Positions 39,901-54,970 of a stretch of 64,000 nucleotides of DNA are shown in pieces. Location: positions 1,816,013 to 1,880,012 of the forward strand of contig CM065694.1 in assembly GCA_017654935.2 (NCBI GenBank), read 5' to 3'. Below the pieces are notes generated by a model that saw nothing but the letters and a program-made list of their open reading frames with translations, was not told the DNA's origin and searched no databases. The DNA comes from Phymorhynchus buccinoides. Its lineage: Eukaryota; Mollusca; Gastropoda; Neogastropoda; Raphitomidae. The first letter of the stretch is position 1. Each line of letters opens with the position of its first letter. Both the position numbers and the translations under genes were made by a program.

Positions 39901-42900
39901 TTTTTGTGCACATGTCTACAAGCTGGATACTTTGAATTGACCTGACAAAAGTGACATGGTAATAACTATGGTAGACACATCTGCTTATTATTAGCATTAA
40001 GCAATAAACTGTAAATTCAAACATGAAAACAAAAAAACAGAAACTTGTGAATGGATGTGATGAACTAAATGAGGCAAAACAAATATGTGATCCAATCAAT
40101 CAAGTCAGGTTCTCAACTCTAACGAACAATAAATTGGCTAATTACAAAACAAGAGCAAGCACGAAAGAAAACAGAACTGAACAAAAGGGCATGCACTGAT
40201 CAAAAGAAGCCAGTCGGACAAAGAAGCAGAATGAGTGACGCCAACTGAAATGTAGCAAAAAGCACACACATTTTAAAAAAAAAGAACCCCCCCAAAAAAA
40301 AACCTGGAAGGGGCACTGAAAAGCGTAACTCATCAAATGAGAATTTTCTTTCATTTTCAAAATCGCAAATATTTGTGAAAATTGATACATCAGCTGTTAT
40401 TAGCGCTTGTTTCAAACATCTTAGGGGGAAAAAAGAAGAGAATATCATCAAATCGATAAACTGACCTCGGATGAAATCTTTTTTCTTCAAACTTAATTTC
40501 AGTGGGTTTTTTTATAAGTTATTCATCCAAAGTAGTAACTTGACGCTCTTAGCTTTAAAAAAACAACCTATAATAAAATGAAAGAAAAGAAAAGAAAAGA
40601 TTGAGGGTGCGCCAAAGATGGTCCATCAAGCAGGCAAAAACCACTGCTGCAACACCAAAGTCCAGCACAACACAACACCACCACAGCACAGTGCTTTCTG
40701 GTTCAGCCGTCTGAGGCAGCAACAAGGCTGCTACGCATAGATGTATCGTGCAAAGAGTTTGCTTGAGAAAAGTCGCCACACACACACACGCACATACACA
40801 CAAACCTACAGAAAAACCACAACCACTCACAATATTCATATCTTCACCAGCATACTGAAAAAAACCTACGACCACAGCTCACGAGGAAAGGGGAGTGGGG
40901 AGGACAAAAAGGACAGAACAGTACACCATTCCCAACAAATCGCAGGCGATATTCACCACAGGCAAAAACATCCAAGTGCAACAACACACTTGAACATTCC
41001 CTACGGGATTCTGCAACATTTTCTTTTCTTTTTGTTAATCAACTTTGAACAAGAAGGGAAGGGGTGAGCGTAAATAAAAATGAACCATAACAAACTGTCC
41101 CAATACAACAAGAACAAATAAAAAAGGAATTAATGATAATAATTAAAAGGGGGAAAAAAAGACCCGATTGTTTTTCCCACTTACTGGCATGCCAGGCCAA
41201 CCTGGGCTACTGCAATTTTCCTGGTCCTCACAAAGTGAGGGCCCCACACCAACCATTACCCCCTCGTCCTAGAAACGGCAGCATCAACACTTGGCCTTTA
41301 GTAGTTGTTAGCACAGGTTAAAGAGCATACCAACACATCAGAAACCACATGCTTACAGACTGACTGCATCATAGCAACACTTACCAACCAGTCTAAGCTG
41401 CTGAAGGCTTAGCTTCTCACCTACTCTACAAATAATTTACTTTTTCCAGGACAGCTCAGACTAAGTCAATGGGAACGAGTGCGGATACAACTTTTTAGTG
41501 ATTTACTTCCCTTCTCATACGCGCACACACACACATACACACACACATACATGTATACACACAGACTGACAGATCTACATCATTTGTATTATTAATAGGC
41601 AGGTAAAACGGCAACTATCAAAGAAAGTTATGCTTCAATTCTGAACCAATTATACCTATAGCCAGACCAGTGTTAGTAAGTACACGCACCAGAGAAGAAA
41701 ACCAAAAGCTAGTGCTTTTTAAACATTAGTACATTGAAATAGTGATTCCACTCACAGAAGCTCTCAACCCTTAGTTAATGATTAAAAGCTCACATTTGAT
41801 CAGACAAAAGAAAACCAGCATGGTTACTGTTAATTAACAAGAAACATCACGGTTGCATCTTCAGTGGCTGTTAAGACCCTCAATGCGTGCAAGAAACCGC
41901 ACATGTGCCTCAGTGGTAAGGGAGGTTATATCATATGTTACACAGAAACGGGAGAAAATGAAATCAGTGACACTTTTCAACCAAAGAAGAAACACAGATT
42001 TTGAGTATAGATCAGATGTGGAAGCACTACGCTACTTAAGCTTCCGGAAAAAAAGAAAATAATTTTGATTGATTGTCTTTTTTTGGTTGTTGTATGCTCA
42101 AAAATAGGACACAGAGAATGAGTTAAAAAAAAGAAAGAAGGGATACTGAAATCAGTTAGATAACGCAACACACAATTTTGCATTTTCTTCATACTGTATT
42201 GATTTTCTTTTCCTTAAAATGTTAGCAAGTGATGAAGAAACAAAAAAAAGCTGAATGCAGGGTTAGGCCGTGCACACACATATTCCGGATATTCCATGCG
42301 GAAACCCGTGCGCAATCCATAAATAAGTGAAACAAAGAAGGGAAAAGATTTGCGCACGTGTCCAAATTTCCCCTATATGCGTAAACTTTTATCCTTCTTT
42401 CTTCCACTTATTTAGGGTTTTCCGTACGGAACTTACGCGTCTAATGTGAACCCGGCCTTACGGTTGAAAGAGAAAAGAGAAGAGAGAGAGAAATTCCAAC
42501 TGAGCAAAACATGGACTGGGTGAAAGGATAGCTTACGCAGGGGAACGTTTCATGAAGTTAACGACTATACATCATGAATGTCAGTACTAGAGAGTTTACA
42601 TACTTAAGTGACTGACATGAACAGAGAGACACGCAATCATGAATGAATACAAGGATGACAGAAGCGGACAGAGTTCAGCTACCTTCTTCTTCTTCTCCGG
42701 AGGATCATCAGGGCCGGACGCCCTGACCGCCGTGTTGTTGACTGCTGGGGGCGTGGTCATGGGACCCATGGAGTGACCCTTCCCGTTGGCGCTCAGGTTG
42801 TTGTTGCCGGGTGGCATGTTGCCGGGTGGCATGTTGCCGGGTGGCATGTTGCCGGGTGGCATGCTCCCCGGGGGCATGTGGTTGGCCATGCTGCCTCGAG

Positions 42901-45900
42901 ACACGCTGTTGGGCATGGCGCCCTGTGGCTGGGGCATCCCCATAGGGGGCATGCCTCCTCCACTGGGGGGCATGTTGCCGTGGTGGGGCGGCATGCTGTT
43001 CATCATACCTCCTGGTGGCATCCCTTTGGGGGGCATGGCTCCGCCCTGAGGGTGCATGATGGGGGACGTCGCGCCACCTGGGGGCATGTTGCCGTGGGGC
43101 AAGTTGGCGGGTGGCAGGTTGTTTGGCAAGCTGCCGGGGGGCATACTGTTGGGCATGTTGCCACCAGGCGGCATGTTGTTCTGGGCCATAGCGGGCGGCA
43201 TACTGTTGTTCGGCGGCATCCCACTGCTCTGAGCCATGTTGCCGGCACCCGGCATGCTGTTCTGGGCCATACTGGGGGGCATGTTGCCAGGAGGCATGTT
43301 GTACGGGGGCATGCCGGCAGCACCCATGGACTGCGGCATCCCCAGGTGGTGCATCCCAGGCGGGCCCCCCATCATGTGCGACCCTCCCCCCATGGGGCCG
43401 GGGCCCTGCACGTAGCCCATAGGGTGCTGCTGGCCGTAAGGGTGCGGCGGGTGGGGGTGGGGGTGGTGGGGGTAGTGAGGCCCGTTGGGGATGGAGGTGG
43501 GGGTAGGGGCCGGGGGGTTGTTGCAGTTGGTGCTGCTGCTCATCATGAGGGGCCTGGAGGCAGAGGTCTGGCTACCAGAGCTCAGCATTTCGCCGCCCGC
43601 CGAGCTGGTTAAACTCGGAGCGCTTGACAAACCCATGGAGGCTGCACACACAGCATCAAGGAACAAAGGCGGGCTATATTGACTGGGCTCTTCTCACTGA
43701 CAAAGAATTTGACAAACCCATGGAGGCTGCACACACAGCATCAAGGAACAAAGGCGGGCTATAATTGACTGGGCTCTTCTCACTGACAAAGAATTTGACA
43801 AACCCATGGAGGCTGCACACACAGCATCAAGGAACAAAGGCGGGCTATAATTGACTGGGCTCTTCTCACTGACAAAGAATATATAAAGGAGCGGGGGTAG
43901 GGGTGGGGGATAGGTCAGTGGGGGAATCCTTTATCCAACTTGTCTAGTGCCAAGTATTTTCTGTTCTTTGGAACCTCCTCTGCCAAGTTGTTTGAAGAGA
44001 ACAGTAGTTTGCTATTAACGATCACTTACTTTACTGAATGCTGTGTTAATGAATGGAAACGTACTGATAGAACTCTGAAAATAGACAACCACGCGGAAGA
44101 TGATTCCCGGGGCCCACCTGAAACGCTCACAACCCCATCATCATATTCCTTGTTTTTTCTTTCCAGATTTTTCCCCACTTAAAATTGGACCCAACAAAAT
44201 TAAGACCCTTGATTTTTTTCTGGCCAGGTGTGACTCACATGCACATTTCCCCAACTTCAAAACGAGGCTGCTCTTCAAAGCGATGTTTCGTTTGGAATTT
44301 GGGGTAATTTGTATGGGAGTCACACCTGGCCAAAATATGATTTCTTAGCAGCGATAAGAGGGAAAACACGTGAAAACGCTGATTTTCACACGTGACATGG
44401 TGGGTCTTTAAGCTTGAGATGAACCGTTTGCAGGTTCCTAGGTGCAGGGACAAAATGAAACTAAAGCAAATCAGTTTCAGCCCGGGAAAGCACTGTTCTA
44501 CTTCTAGCTTTCACTTCTACTTGTTATATTTCATACATGCCAGACTTACCAATTTTTTCTCCAATGACATTCACTGCCATACATACATTATAAATAAAGC
44601 ACGTCAAAATCCACATTTTTCCCCGTAAGAGAAAATAGTCTATCGACGGAGAGAACATCTTGACTATCTCTTTTTTTTTAACACGAAACTATCCCTCTTG
44701 TGATGGTAAATGTGGTCCTAGGTCCGGCCTTACCTGCAGTGATGGTGGTGGTGGTGGTGGTGGTGGTGGAGGGATGCACAACAGTGGGGATGGACGACGA
44801 CGATGACGCCAGACCGCTCATCAGCTTCACAGCACCGTCACCCTCCTGTCCCGCCCCTTCCTCGCACGGGCCGTTGGTGGAGGGCGGGGGGTTGGAATTG
44901 GAAGGGGAGGAGGAGTGGGTCGGGGTGGATTCGGACGGCGCTTTCTCATTCTGGTCAGCTGTGGAATGGAACCCGCTGTCTACCGAAGTCGAGTCGCTGC
45001 TGTTGGGCATGCTGCTCGCGCCATCCATGCCCGGCGCTTCCGCCGTGTTGTTGGCAGCGTCCACAGTTTGTCCCGGCGTGGCGGTTGAGCTGGGCCGCGA
45101 CGAGGACGATTCCTGAGTGTCTGGTCCCGACACGGGGGACACGAGGTCGTTGCCGGCGTTGGGAACACCACCCGGGGCAAGGTTTTTGTCTGCGAACGAA
45201 GGCGGCACTGCGGAGGACATGGCGATAGAAGAGCCGTTGTTGGAGGGACTGGCGGGTTTGCCCGGCATGGTGATGCTACTGGAGGTGATCTGCTGGATCT
45301 GGTTGGACATGCTGTTCAGGCTGGGGTTGCCCAGGTTGCTCATCATGGGCGTCCCCATGGGACCACCAGCCGGGGCAGGGGAGCCGCTGCCGCCCTGCGC
45401 AGGACCCATCATCCTGGGGGAGCCCGCCATCCCTCTAGAGGGCATCCTCATTCCGGCGGAGTTCGCTGCTGCCATGAGCGCGGCCTGGGCTGCCGCCTGG
45501 GCTCCCTTGCCGCCTGCAGGCATCATGGGCCCCCCGTGCTGCAGGCCCATGGAAGGCTGCTGTCCCATGCCGCTCATCTGGCCAGGCATCATGGGCCCAG
45601 CTGAGCCGGTCGGAGCGGAAGTGGGTCCAGGGGGTCCTGATCCCGGCCCGGGCCCCGGTCCTGGTCCCTGTCCGGGCCCCATGTGAGGGTTGAAGCTGCC
45701 AAAGTGACTGTTGATGGGCATGGCCGAGGCTGGTCCTGGCCCGTAAGGAGAGCTGTATCCCGGCATGGCGCGGCTCATCATGCTGTTGTACATGGAGGAG
45801 GACCCGGGGCCCATCTGGCCCGGCCCGTTGTACATGGCCTGCTGCGGGTAGCTGCTGTTCCCCGGGGGCATGGGGCCGCCGGAGCTGCCTCCAGGCCCGG

Positions 45901-46105
45901 CCTGCATGGAGCCCATCACCCCTTGGCCCCGCATCGCTCCTGTAGACACACAAGCACCGTTGATCATCATGTTAACAACATGCATACAACTCCAACCTGT
46001 TTCACCATACTTCTTTAGGGATCTCTTTTCTTACCATTGTCAATTAACATTACAGGTTTAAAAAAAGTCCTAAAAATTGTTGTTGCACCCAAATAAGTTC
46101 AGACT

Positions 46106-46155
<50 letters not shown>

Positions 46156-49100
46156 GGGGGGGGTGGAGAGAAGCAAGCAAATTACCTTGAGGGTACTGAG
46201 CCGCATATTGGGGGTACATCTGCGATCCTGCAGCCATCCCCGGGGGCCCCGGGGGCCCCGCTGCCCCCATCTTTCCTCCAGCAGAGGCCCCTGGACCTGG
46301 ACCGGGGTAACCCATCTGCCCGCCCATGGGTGGGGGGGGCATCATCTGCTGGCTGTAACCTGCCAGAGACATGCCACACTGCTATAACAAAGATATCATT
46401 CCAGACCTGTTTACTCTACTCTTTTTTTTTAGTAATATTCTACTCAATTTTGACCTCTACTACTCTTCAAAACTGAAAATAATGCTCTTTAATTCTTGAT
46501 TACTACTCATTTTCAGTGAACATTATTTGATGGTTTAATAAATAATAACTACACATTTTGCACCCAAACTACTCATTTCAGCTATCCAGACTACTACTCA
46601 TTTCAGCTATCCAGACTACTCAAGACTTGTGTAGCCCGGGGTAAACAGGTCTGCAATTCTCAATTAAAAGTGAATTTAAAAACAAACAAAACCACCAACA
46701 ACAAAAAAGGAAAAGAAACGATTCAGAGACAAACGCTAACAATACAACCTGACGGAGATAAAACTGACTGTTCAATTCAAAACAGCTTGATCCCAAAGGA
46801 GAAGGCTGTCAAAGTCAAACCAGGGGAGATAAATGCACTGCCAAGTTGCAATAGTGCTGACACAGAAAAAGGGTTGTGTCCCTTGGCCCAGTATTCTACA
46901 ACCTGCACTTGCCTTCCCAAGATGATTGTGAAACAAGACAAAATGTGCCTCAGGTGTTTAATTTGCAGTTTTCTGTGATGGTGAAAATGATGCTTCACGC
47001 CCTCTCGGTCATAGACACATATGGGACATTTGTAAATACAAAGATGGTGGGAACAATACTGGGTACAATGCCCGGAGGCAGTGCAACACCAGTTAAGTCC
47101 CGAGTTTTTAAGATAGGTGTAGCGGTAACCATGCCCCAGTTAAACCTCATAGGCTATGGTACCGCCACAGTGATTATAAGAAATTATAGTTTTCTATAAA
47201 ACGACATGGATAGATAGCAAATTATGCATCCAATCAATAGCCTTGAATATTACTAAGAGGACAAAACAAAACTTTCACCATACAAACATTATCTTGATTT
47301 TAGACGTACAACTGCTATACATGCATACATCATTGGGTAAACGTTACTCATAATCCCAAATTAAAATCAGTCATTGAATTCAAATTATACTTCATTGACT
47401 TAATTAGTGAACCTTTTCAGTGCATCACATTTTAAAACAGATTTGCTTTTAGCTTGCCTTGTTTTGGTGCGGTGCTGCAAAATAACACTTCAAACGCACC
47501 TGTATGTCAGTCTGTTTTCAGATAGCAGAGGGCCTAAGGAGCAGCTGCTATTCCAGACAGCTGGGCTTCATTTGGTCTACCAGATGACAAGCCAATCGAG
47601 TCAACTTGTCCCCTCAGTTATTGAAGCCACTGCTCGGATAAAGTATAAGCTTATGCCTTTCACAGCAAACAGGAAGTTTCCCTTTACTTTTCTAGCACAT
47701 GCTCTACCGGTAATGCACTGGTTCAACGTTCAATCCATGCTCCGTACAAACCTTGAGTGGCCATAGGGGACTGGTTGCTGTGTGCTTGTCCTTCCAAATG
47801 ACTTGAAGGAGGGCGCGGGGGCATAGGACTACCAGCTTGTGCACCTGTGGGAGACAAGGAAAACACAACCCTTCAAATTACCGTATCCCAATCGTCACGC
47901 AAAACAAGGGGTCCCAGGGACTCCTTCACTTACAGCATAGAGGGTCCGAGAGGCGGGATAGAGGGTCCCAGTGGCATTGCGAATGCTAAAAAGAATTTTT
48001 CTAGTGGATCCCTGGGACCCCCCTGCACATTCTTTTAGAGGGTCCTTTAGAATTTTAGTGCTTCATAGACCCCCAAGTGGGGGTCCCTGGGAGCCCTGTT
48101 AAGTTATGTTACGTTTTCATAACCCAGAATTGAGGCATGGAAGCGAACAAATTTACCATATTTTACGGACTATAAGGCGCAACTTATCAGCCCCCTCCCC
48201 CCCAGTTATTTTTAATACAAAAGCCAGATTTTGTTATTACATTTTCTTAGTATTTGTTCATCATATTATATAAGGCGCATGGGTCTCAGTCTGGGAAAAA
48301 GTATCCTAGTCCGTAAAATACAGTGTTTACTTGTTCCAAAATTCCAGAGATTCAAAATCTTCAGATCCTTCTATTCAGTTTTGTGAGTGGGTGAGTGGAG
48401 GTGAGGGGTGGTGGAGAATAAGGCATGAAAGCATGGGGGATGCCAAACGCTATCATCATGGACATTTTAATACAACAATCAGTTGAGAATTTAGATTGGG
48501 TCAGGGAACCTACTAAGTCCAAGATTGCTGATATTGCTGAAAGATGTCTTAAATGTGAAACTGCAGTCTGCTTTTTAACGATGCAATTGCCCTCTTGATG
48601 TGTTGTATTGTCAACAGCTGGGCCACTGCTACTAAAAAGCAACATAAAACTGAATTCTACTGGTGCAATTACTTCATGGATACTTTAACCCTTTCGCTGC
48701 CAGCCATTTTTCAGCTAAAAAATACCATTAAACTTACCTGGGTAGAGAACAAAAATGTCTACAATACTGCAAATTCCTATGTGACATGCATAGCATTAGA
48801 CCTATCCTTACCTCCCAACATTATGAGGGTCTTCAGATAACAGGCCCTGATTTTATGCTTTTTTGTGTGACATGGGTGTTAAATCATTGTGGTGCAAAAA
48901 TGCGACATTGGCAGTTAACGGTTAAAGCAGACCAATCAAATTGTCTACTGTAGATTAACATCCTCCTCATCCATCAGTCTATTTGTGAAAGACAGAATAT
49001 AACAAGCCCTCTTTCTTATTTACGTTGTCAAAGGGAAAAAAAAGGAAGAAAAAAACTTTCTTGAAAAAAAAAATTTGCAAAGGGATGCATTTTGACCCGA

Positions 49101-51761
49101 CAACAGTCTGCCTACATAAAAAGAAAAGATGATAAAGAAAAAGACAATATCACAAACGGAGTATAGAGTTTCCCTACAATGAGATATCAAAATGTCAGAT
49201 TGGTTGAAGAAAATGAGTTTAACGTTCTCCGACCTGGAACAGGTACATATGGGACATTTATAAATGTACAGGTAGTGGGTTGATCCTGGAGGTACTGAAA
49301 TGTGTTTAATGTTCTCCGACCTGGAACAGGTACATATGGGACATTTATAAATGTACAGGTAGTGGGTTGATCCTGGAGGTACTGAAATGTGTTTAACGTT
49401 CACCAACCTGGAACAGGTACATATGGGACATTTATAAATGTACAGGTAGTGGGTTGATCCTGGAGGTACTGAAATGTGTTTAACGTTCACCAACCTGGAA
49501 CAGGTACATATGGGACATTTATAAATGTACAGGTAGTGGGTTGATCCTGGAGGTACTGAAATGTGTTTAACGTTCACCAACCTGGAACAGGTACATATGG
49601 GACATTTATAAATGTACAGATAGTGGGTTGATCCTGGAGGTACTGAAATGTGCTTAACGTTCTCCGACCTGGAACAGGTACATATGGGACATTTATAAAT
49701 GTACAGATAGTGGGTTGATCCTGGAGGTACTGAAATGTGCTTAACGTTCTCCGACCTGGAACAGGTATAAATGTACAGGTAGTGGGTTGATCCTGGAGGT
49801 ACTGTGATACCAGTAAAGATCTGTTAGTCTAACTCATTCAAGTCGTTCCAGCCATATATGTGCAGAATTAATAAATAGCTGTCAATTTGATGCATTTGCA
49901 TCCAGTGAAGTAAATCTTGGTCACTTCTAAACTCGCTTTGCTCCCCTAGACCACAATTTTGCCTCTGACTTGGCTTTTGTAGTGGATTGTTGGGGGAAAC
50001 CAATCGGTGTAGAGAGTGTTTCTCTATAAAGTCTATATATAAATGAGTCTGATCTACCACTTCCCTACGTCTAAACCTGAAGTAAAAACCTGTAACCTTC
50101 TTTCATTTCTCCTTTTGTTTATGTCCGTTTTGTTTGTGTGTGTGGCTGGAGTGATTTGCGAGTTTTTTGAATAATTCAAAATCGTTGCGATGCGAATGAG
50201 TTAAGTACATATTTCAAAGTTTGGTTGAAGATAGCCTGAGACTAAACATTGTCCCAATATCAAATCAAAGTACAGTAAGCTTGGAAGGAAAAACTGTCAA
50301 AGGCCATGATGTATTGAACAATGACTTAAGGCCTAGTAAGACGACTTTCGGAGAAAAAAAACTAGTGAAGAGCACTTCCTGAAAATTAGAGTTGTTTACC
50401 TCCATTACTCGGTCAAATACCATAGCAACAATGGCGTCAAAGCTTGAAACCACAGGATGCGAATCAGCGACTTGCAAACATGTTTTAGAAAAATGAGGGG
50501 TGGCCAGAGGCCACAAACTGATAAAACTTTCAAAATGTGACGTAAAAATATAAATGACATCAATTTTAGAATGACACACAGTGTTCTAAGTGCTGTATGT
50601 TTGCTCAAACACACGAGGCGAGAGCTGGGGATCTACCTGATGGTAGAGTAACTTCCCCTGTTTGACCGACTGAATTAGGCAAGATCACCCCCGCACACCA
50701 TGAAATTACTCCCCTTAATTATTCCCGAACAATTCCTATTACTGTGATGTTTCCCCCTAATGTAAGTGCAGCGCACTAGGCAACACATTTTGTTTTGCGT
50801 GGTGATGCAATCCCAACACCAACACCCAAAGCTTATCAAACCAGCATTTTAAAAAAAAGAAGAAGAAAAATCCTAAGCACGTGAACCAGAGTGCAATAAC
50901 CTGTCTGCTCTTTCACAAACACAAAGGGATGGAAAGGGAAGAAGAGGGGGAGGGGGCAAGAAAGACAGGGTGGGGGATTGGGGGGGGGGGGGGGGGGGGG
51001 GGATGGTGTGTTGCTCCCCTCCAACTATTATCATTTCCCCACTCAAGCATCACCAGCAGTCTGCTTCAAGTGGTGGATGAGAGGGAAGAAATGGAGCAAG
51101 GGGGGGAGGGGGGAGGGCTAGAGGAAGAAATGGGAATGGAGGGGGGGAATGAGGATGTGGGACAAGGGGAATCCCCTACTCCTGTCGCCTGGATTTTTTT
51201 TTACCACCATCCTCACCCCCCCCCCCCCCCTCTCCCTGTAATCTATTCAGCTTTGGCACAGTTTCAAGGCCAACAGTATCAGTGGGAGAAGCTCTACTGC
51301 ACTTGTATCTGTGTGAACGTGCGTGTACGTGTGTATGTGTGTGCGTGCGTGTGTGTGCGTGTGAACGTGCCTGTGCGTGTGAGCGTGTGTATGTGTGTCA
51401 ATGACAAATAAACATCAGCGGCTGGAGTAGCAATGACCTTCGCCTCTTTACACACGACACCACCACCCTCCCCTCCTCCACCCTCCCCCTTTCAACCCAC
51501 TTCTTACGCGCGGCTTCATTCATACTTTTTTTTTGTCTGAGCCGAAAAGGGAAACAGAAGGGAAAGGTGGAGAGGGGGGAAAGGATCGGTATTGAAGGGG
51601 GGGGGGGTGATGGTGGTTGCTTTCTTCACCCCTCCCCTCCCTCTGTGCCATTGACTGGGGCTATAATTAGTCTGGAGATTCCATTAAAGTGAGAGAGAGG
51701 TGATATGCCAGACAGACAGACAAGAGGAGAAAGGGGGGGGGGGGGGGGGGGTAAGTCGGGC

Positions 51762-51794
<33 letters not shown>

Positions 51795-54549
51795 TGTGTG
51801 TATGTGTGAGAAAAAGAAAGTCCTTGAGCTGAGGAATGCCTCCATTACATAACAAGGGCAGGCTTTTCTATTACAAGACTTTCTGGAAGCATGCACATGT
51901 GGGAACTTGCGTGTGTGTGTGTGCATGCGCGCAGGGGTGTCCACGCGTAGGTAAGTCAGTAATGCTTTATAATTTCCATAATTCATTGTCAACATGGGAA
52001 AATCTTGCTTTTATTTTCCTCAATACTGAACAGGATATACCATTTTCATCAATCATGTCTTTCATTTTTAATCGCTGACAGTGACACACAATTTTTCTTC
52101 TTCTGAATTAGAAGTTTGTGTCATGGCCACAAAAGCATAAAAAAAAAGCTACAAGTGCCATTTTGGTCATTGTAAAAGTTTATTAAATAATTTTATATTA
52201 TCATTTATGGCTCAACTTTTAATATTTTCTTCTTAAAAATGTTCATATAAAAAAAAGGTAAATCTTCAATACATTGATTTCTCGTGCTAGTGTACCACAC
52301 ACACAACTACCTTAGTACCTATATAAGATAGTGATTCAAAATAATCAGAAAGTTTTAAATCAGATGATACATGTATTACATAAATAGTTAGTTGTTTTTG
52401 TTTGCTGTTTGTGTTGCTTTAGTTTGAGACTTCAGTTTTAGATGATGACGACCATTTTCTGAACATCTGTTAACAGGCCTACATCCAGTGATCCAACTTG
52501 CCAGATTTGATTGACAGATGGTTCTGGTTATTCAATTGCATGCAACATGTTGAGTCAAGGAATAATGACGGATATAGATCATAAAGACAAGAATATAAAC
52601 CATGCATGTAATCAATCAAAGAGAGAAGAAATATGAAGAATACAAATACAGTGAAAAGTCAAAATTGAAGGGACTGAAATTTTATTTTGAGATGCCAATA
52701 TGCGAGTTATCCAGACAGTTCTTTTTTGTTTGTGGCTCAAGCCACAAACCTATAACTCACTTTGTCGGTCGGTCGGTCCAAAATTGTCCCACATTTTGAC
52801 AAAATTGTCGCACTTCAAATCGAGGCTACACTTCTGGCCGCTCTTTAAAATTATGTATTTTAAAAGCGTACAAAATAATAAACATATGTAATACAGACAC
52901 TATAACAGACACGACGAGTATGCGGTGCTTCTTTTGATGAGTATAAGTAGGATACATAGTTTTAAATGTTTTCCAAAAGATATAAAAAGTTACGAAATGG
53001 TGCAGAGATAACATTCTGGTTTACAGATTAAAATTATTGAAAAGCCAGGGGAGGTAACTCATGATTGGAGTGGTAAAAATAGACCGCGTGCCACAAACAA
53101 TTGCGATTTCGCGCTTGTTAGTTACCAGTTTTTGAGTTAGCAGGAATCCACTGTACATTTAACCATTTGACAGCCAGCCATATTTCAGCCAAAAATTGCT
53201 ATTGAATTTACCTGGGTAGAGAACAAAATCCATCTGCAGTATTGGGGATTCTTCTGTGACATATATAAAATAAGGTCTATCCTTACTTCCCCAAACTAAG
53301 ACAATAGGGTCTTTGGATAACAGACCACAATTTGATGCCTTTTAGTGACATAGGTGTTAAATCATTGTGGTGCTAAAATGCGACGTTGGCGGTGAAAGGG
53401 GGGATAAGCACGTTAAGATCAAGACACCATACTGATGTAGTTCCCATATAAAAGCATGAAAAGGGGGGATAAGCATGTTAAGATCAAGACACCATACTGA
53501 TGTAGTTCCCATATAAAAGCATGAAAAGGGGGGATAAGCATGTTAAGATCAAGACACCATACTGATGTAGTTCTCATATAAAAGCATGAAAAGGGGGGAT
53601 AAGCACGTTAAGATCAAGACACCATACTGATGTAGTTCCCATATAAAAGCATGAAAAGGGGGGATAAGCATGTTAAGATCAAGACACCATACTGATGTAG
53701 TTCTCATATAAAAGCATGAAAAGGGGGGATAAGCACGTTAAGATCAAGACACCATACTGATGTAGTTCCCATATAAAAGCATGAAAAGGGGGGATAAGCA
53801 TGTTAAGATCAAGACACCATACTGATGTAGTTCCCATATAAAAGCATGAAAAGGGGGGATAAGCATGTTAAGATCAAGACACCATACTGATGTAGTTCTC
53901 ATATAAAAGCATGAAAAGGGGGGATAAGCATGTTAAGATCAAGACACCATACTGATGTAGTTCTCATATAAAAGCATGAAAAGGGGGGATAAGCACGTTA
54001 AGATCAAGACACCATACTGATGTAGTTCTCATATAAAAGCATGAAAAGGGGGGATAAGCACGTTAAGATCAAGACACCATACTGATGTAGTTCCCATATA
54101 AAAGCATGAAAAGGGGGGGATAACAAAGCACAAAAAGTAGAACTAGAAGCATATAGAGACAAGAAACAGAGAGGCAATAGACAAAGGGAAAGGAGTGGGG
54201 GGGGGAGTCCCACAACAATGAAATTTACTCATTTATTTACAAAAACTATAAATGAGAACTTGAGCGGCCCACACACATATATAAAGCACAAAATCCAACC
54301 CATGCCTAACCAGCCTGACAAACCTAAAGTGTCACCAACAATATGGCTTCACCATCTGTTTCCCCATACAGCAGTCCCCGGAGATTGGCACGACCATATG
54401 CTTCCATTCCCTCATCATACAGACGGTGGAAAAACGGACATGGTCAATTTAAAACTGTTCAAAACTAACATGAATGTTGTTACATGATTAAAAGAGAACC
54501 ACCGTACAATTCTGTTTCAAACTTCCTCTCCAGACCAAAGGCAGAAATG

Positions 54550-54580
<31 letters not shown>

Positions 54581-54911
54581 CTCAGTCTCACAGAAGGCGT
54601 ATTGATTTTCCCCTGTTTCCACACTACATTACAGTCTCCCTGCGTTCTGGTCTCCTGTACAAGCTGGTTTTTTTCCTCCTTACTCACTTCTGCGCTACGG
54701 CTTCAAACATTTCCAACTGTTCTTGTGAACCCTATTTCTTTTCCCCCCCCAATTAAAATACATATTAAAGCATCACATAAGTTCAATTTCCATATACCTA
54801 TCGCATTCTTGATTCATCATCATAATTATCAATATCATACATGTTTTGAGTTTGGTTTTTCCTTGCGACTTGTTAATTTACGTATATATGAGGAAATCAA
54901 GAGTATAAAAA

Positions 54912-54970
<59 letters not shown>

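Noticed and set aside
42773..43612. 279-codon His/Gly/Val-rich plus-strand frame
   Set aside because: Antisense of ARID1 exon w5.
51160..51411. Gly/Glu-rich frame near 51 kb
   Set aside because: Driven by poly-G and GT tracts; no support as an exon.
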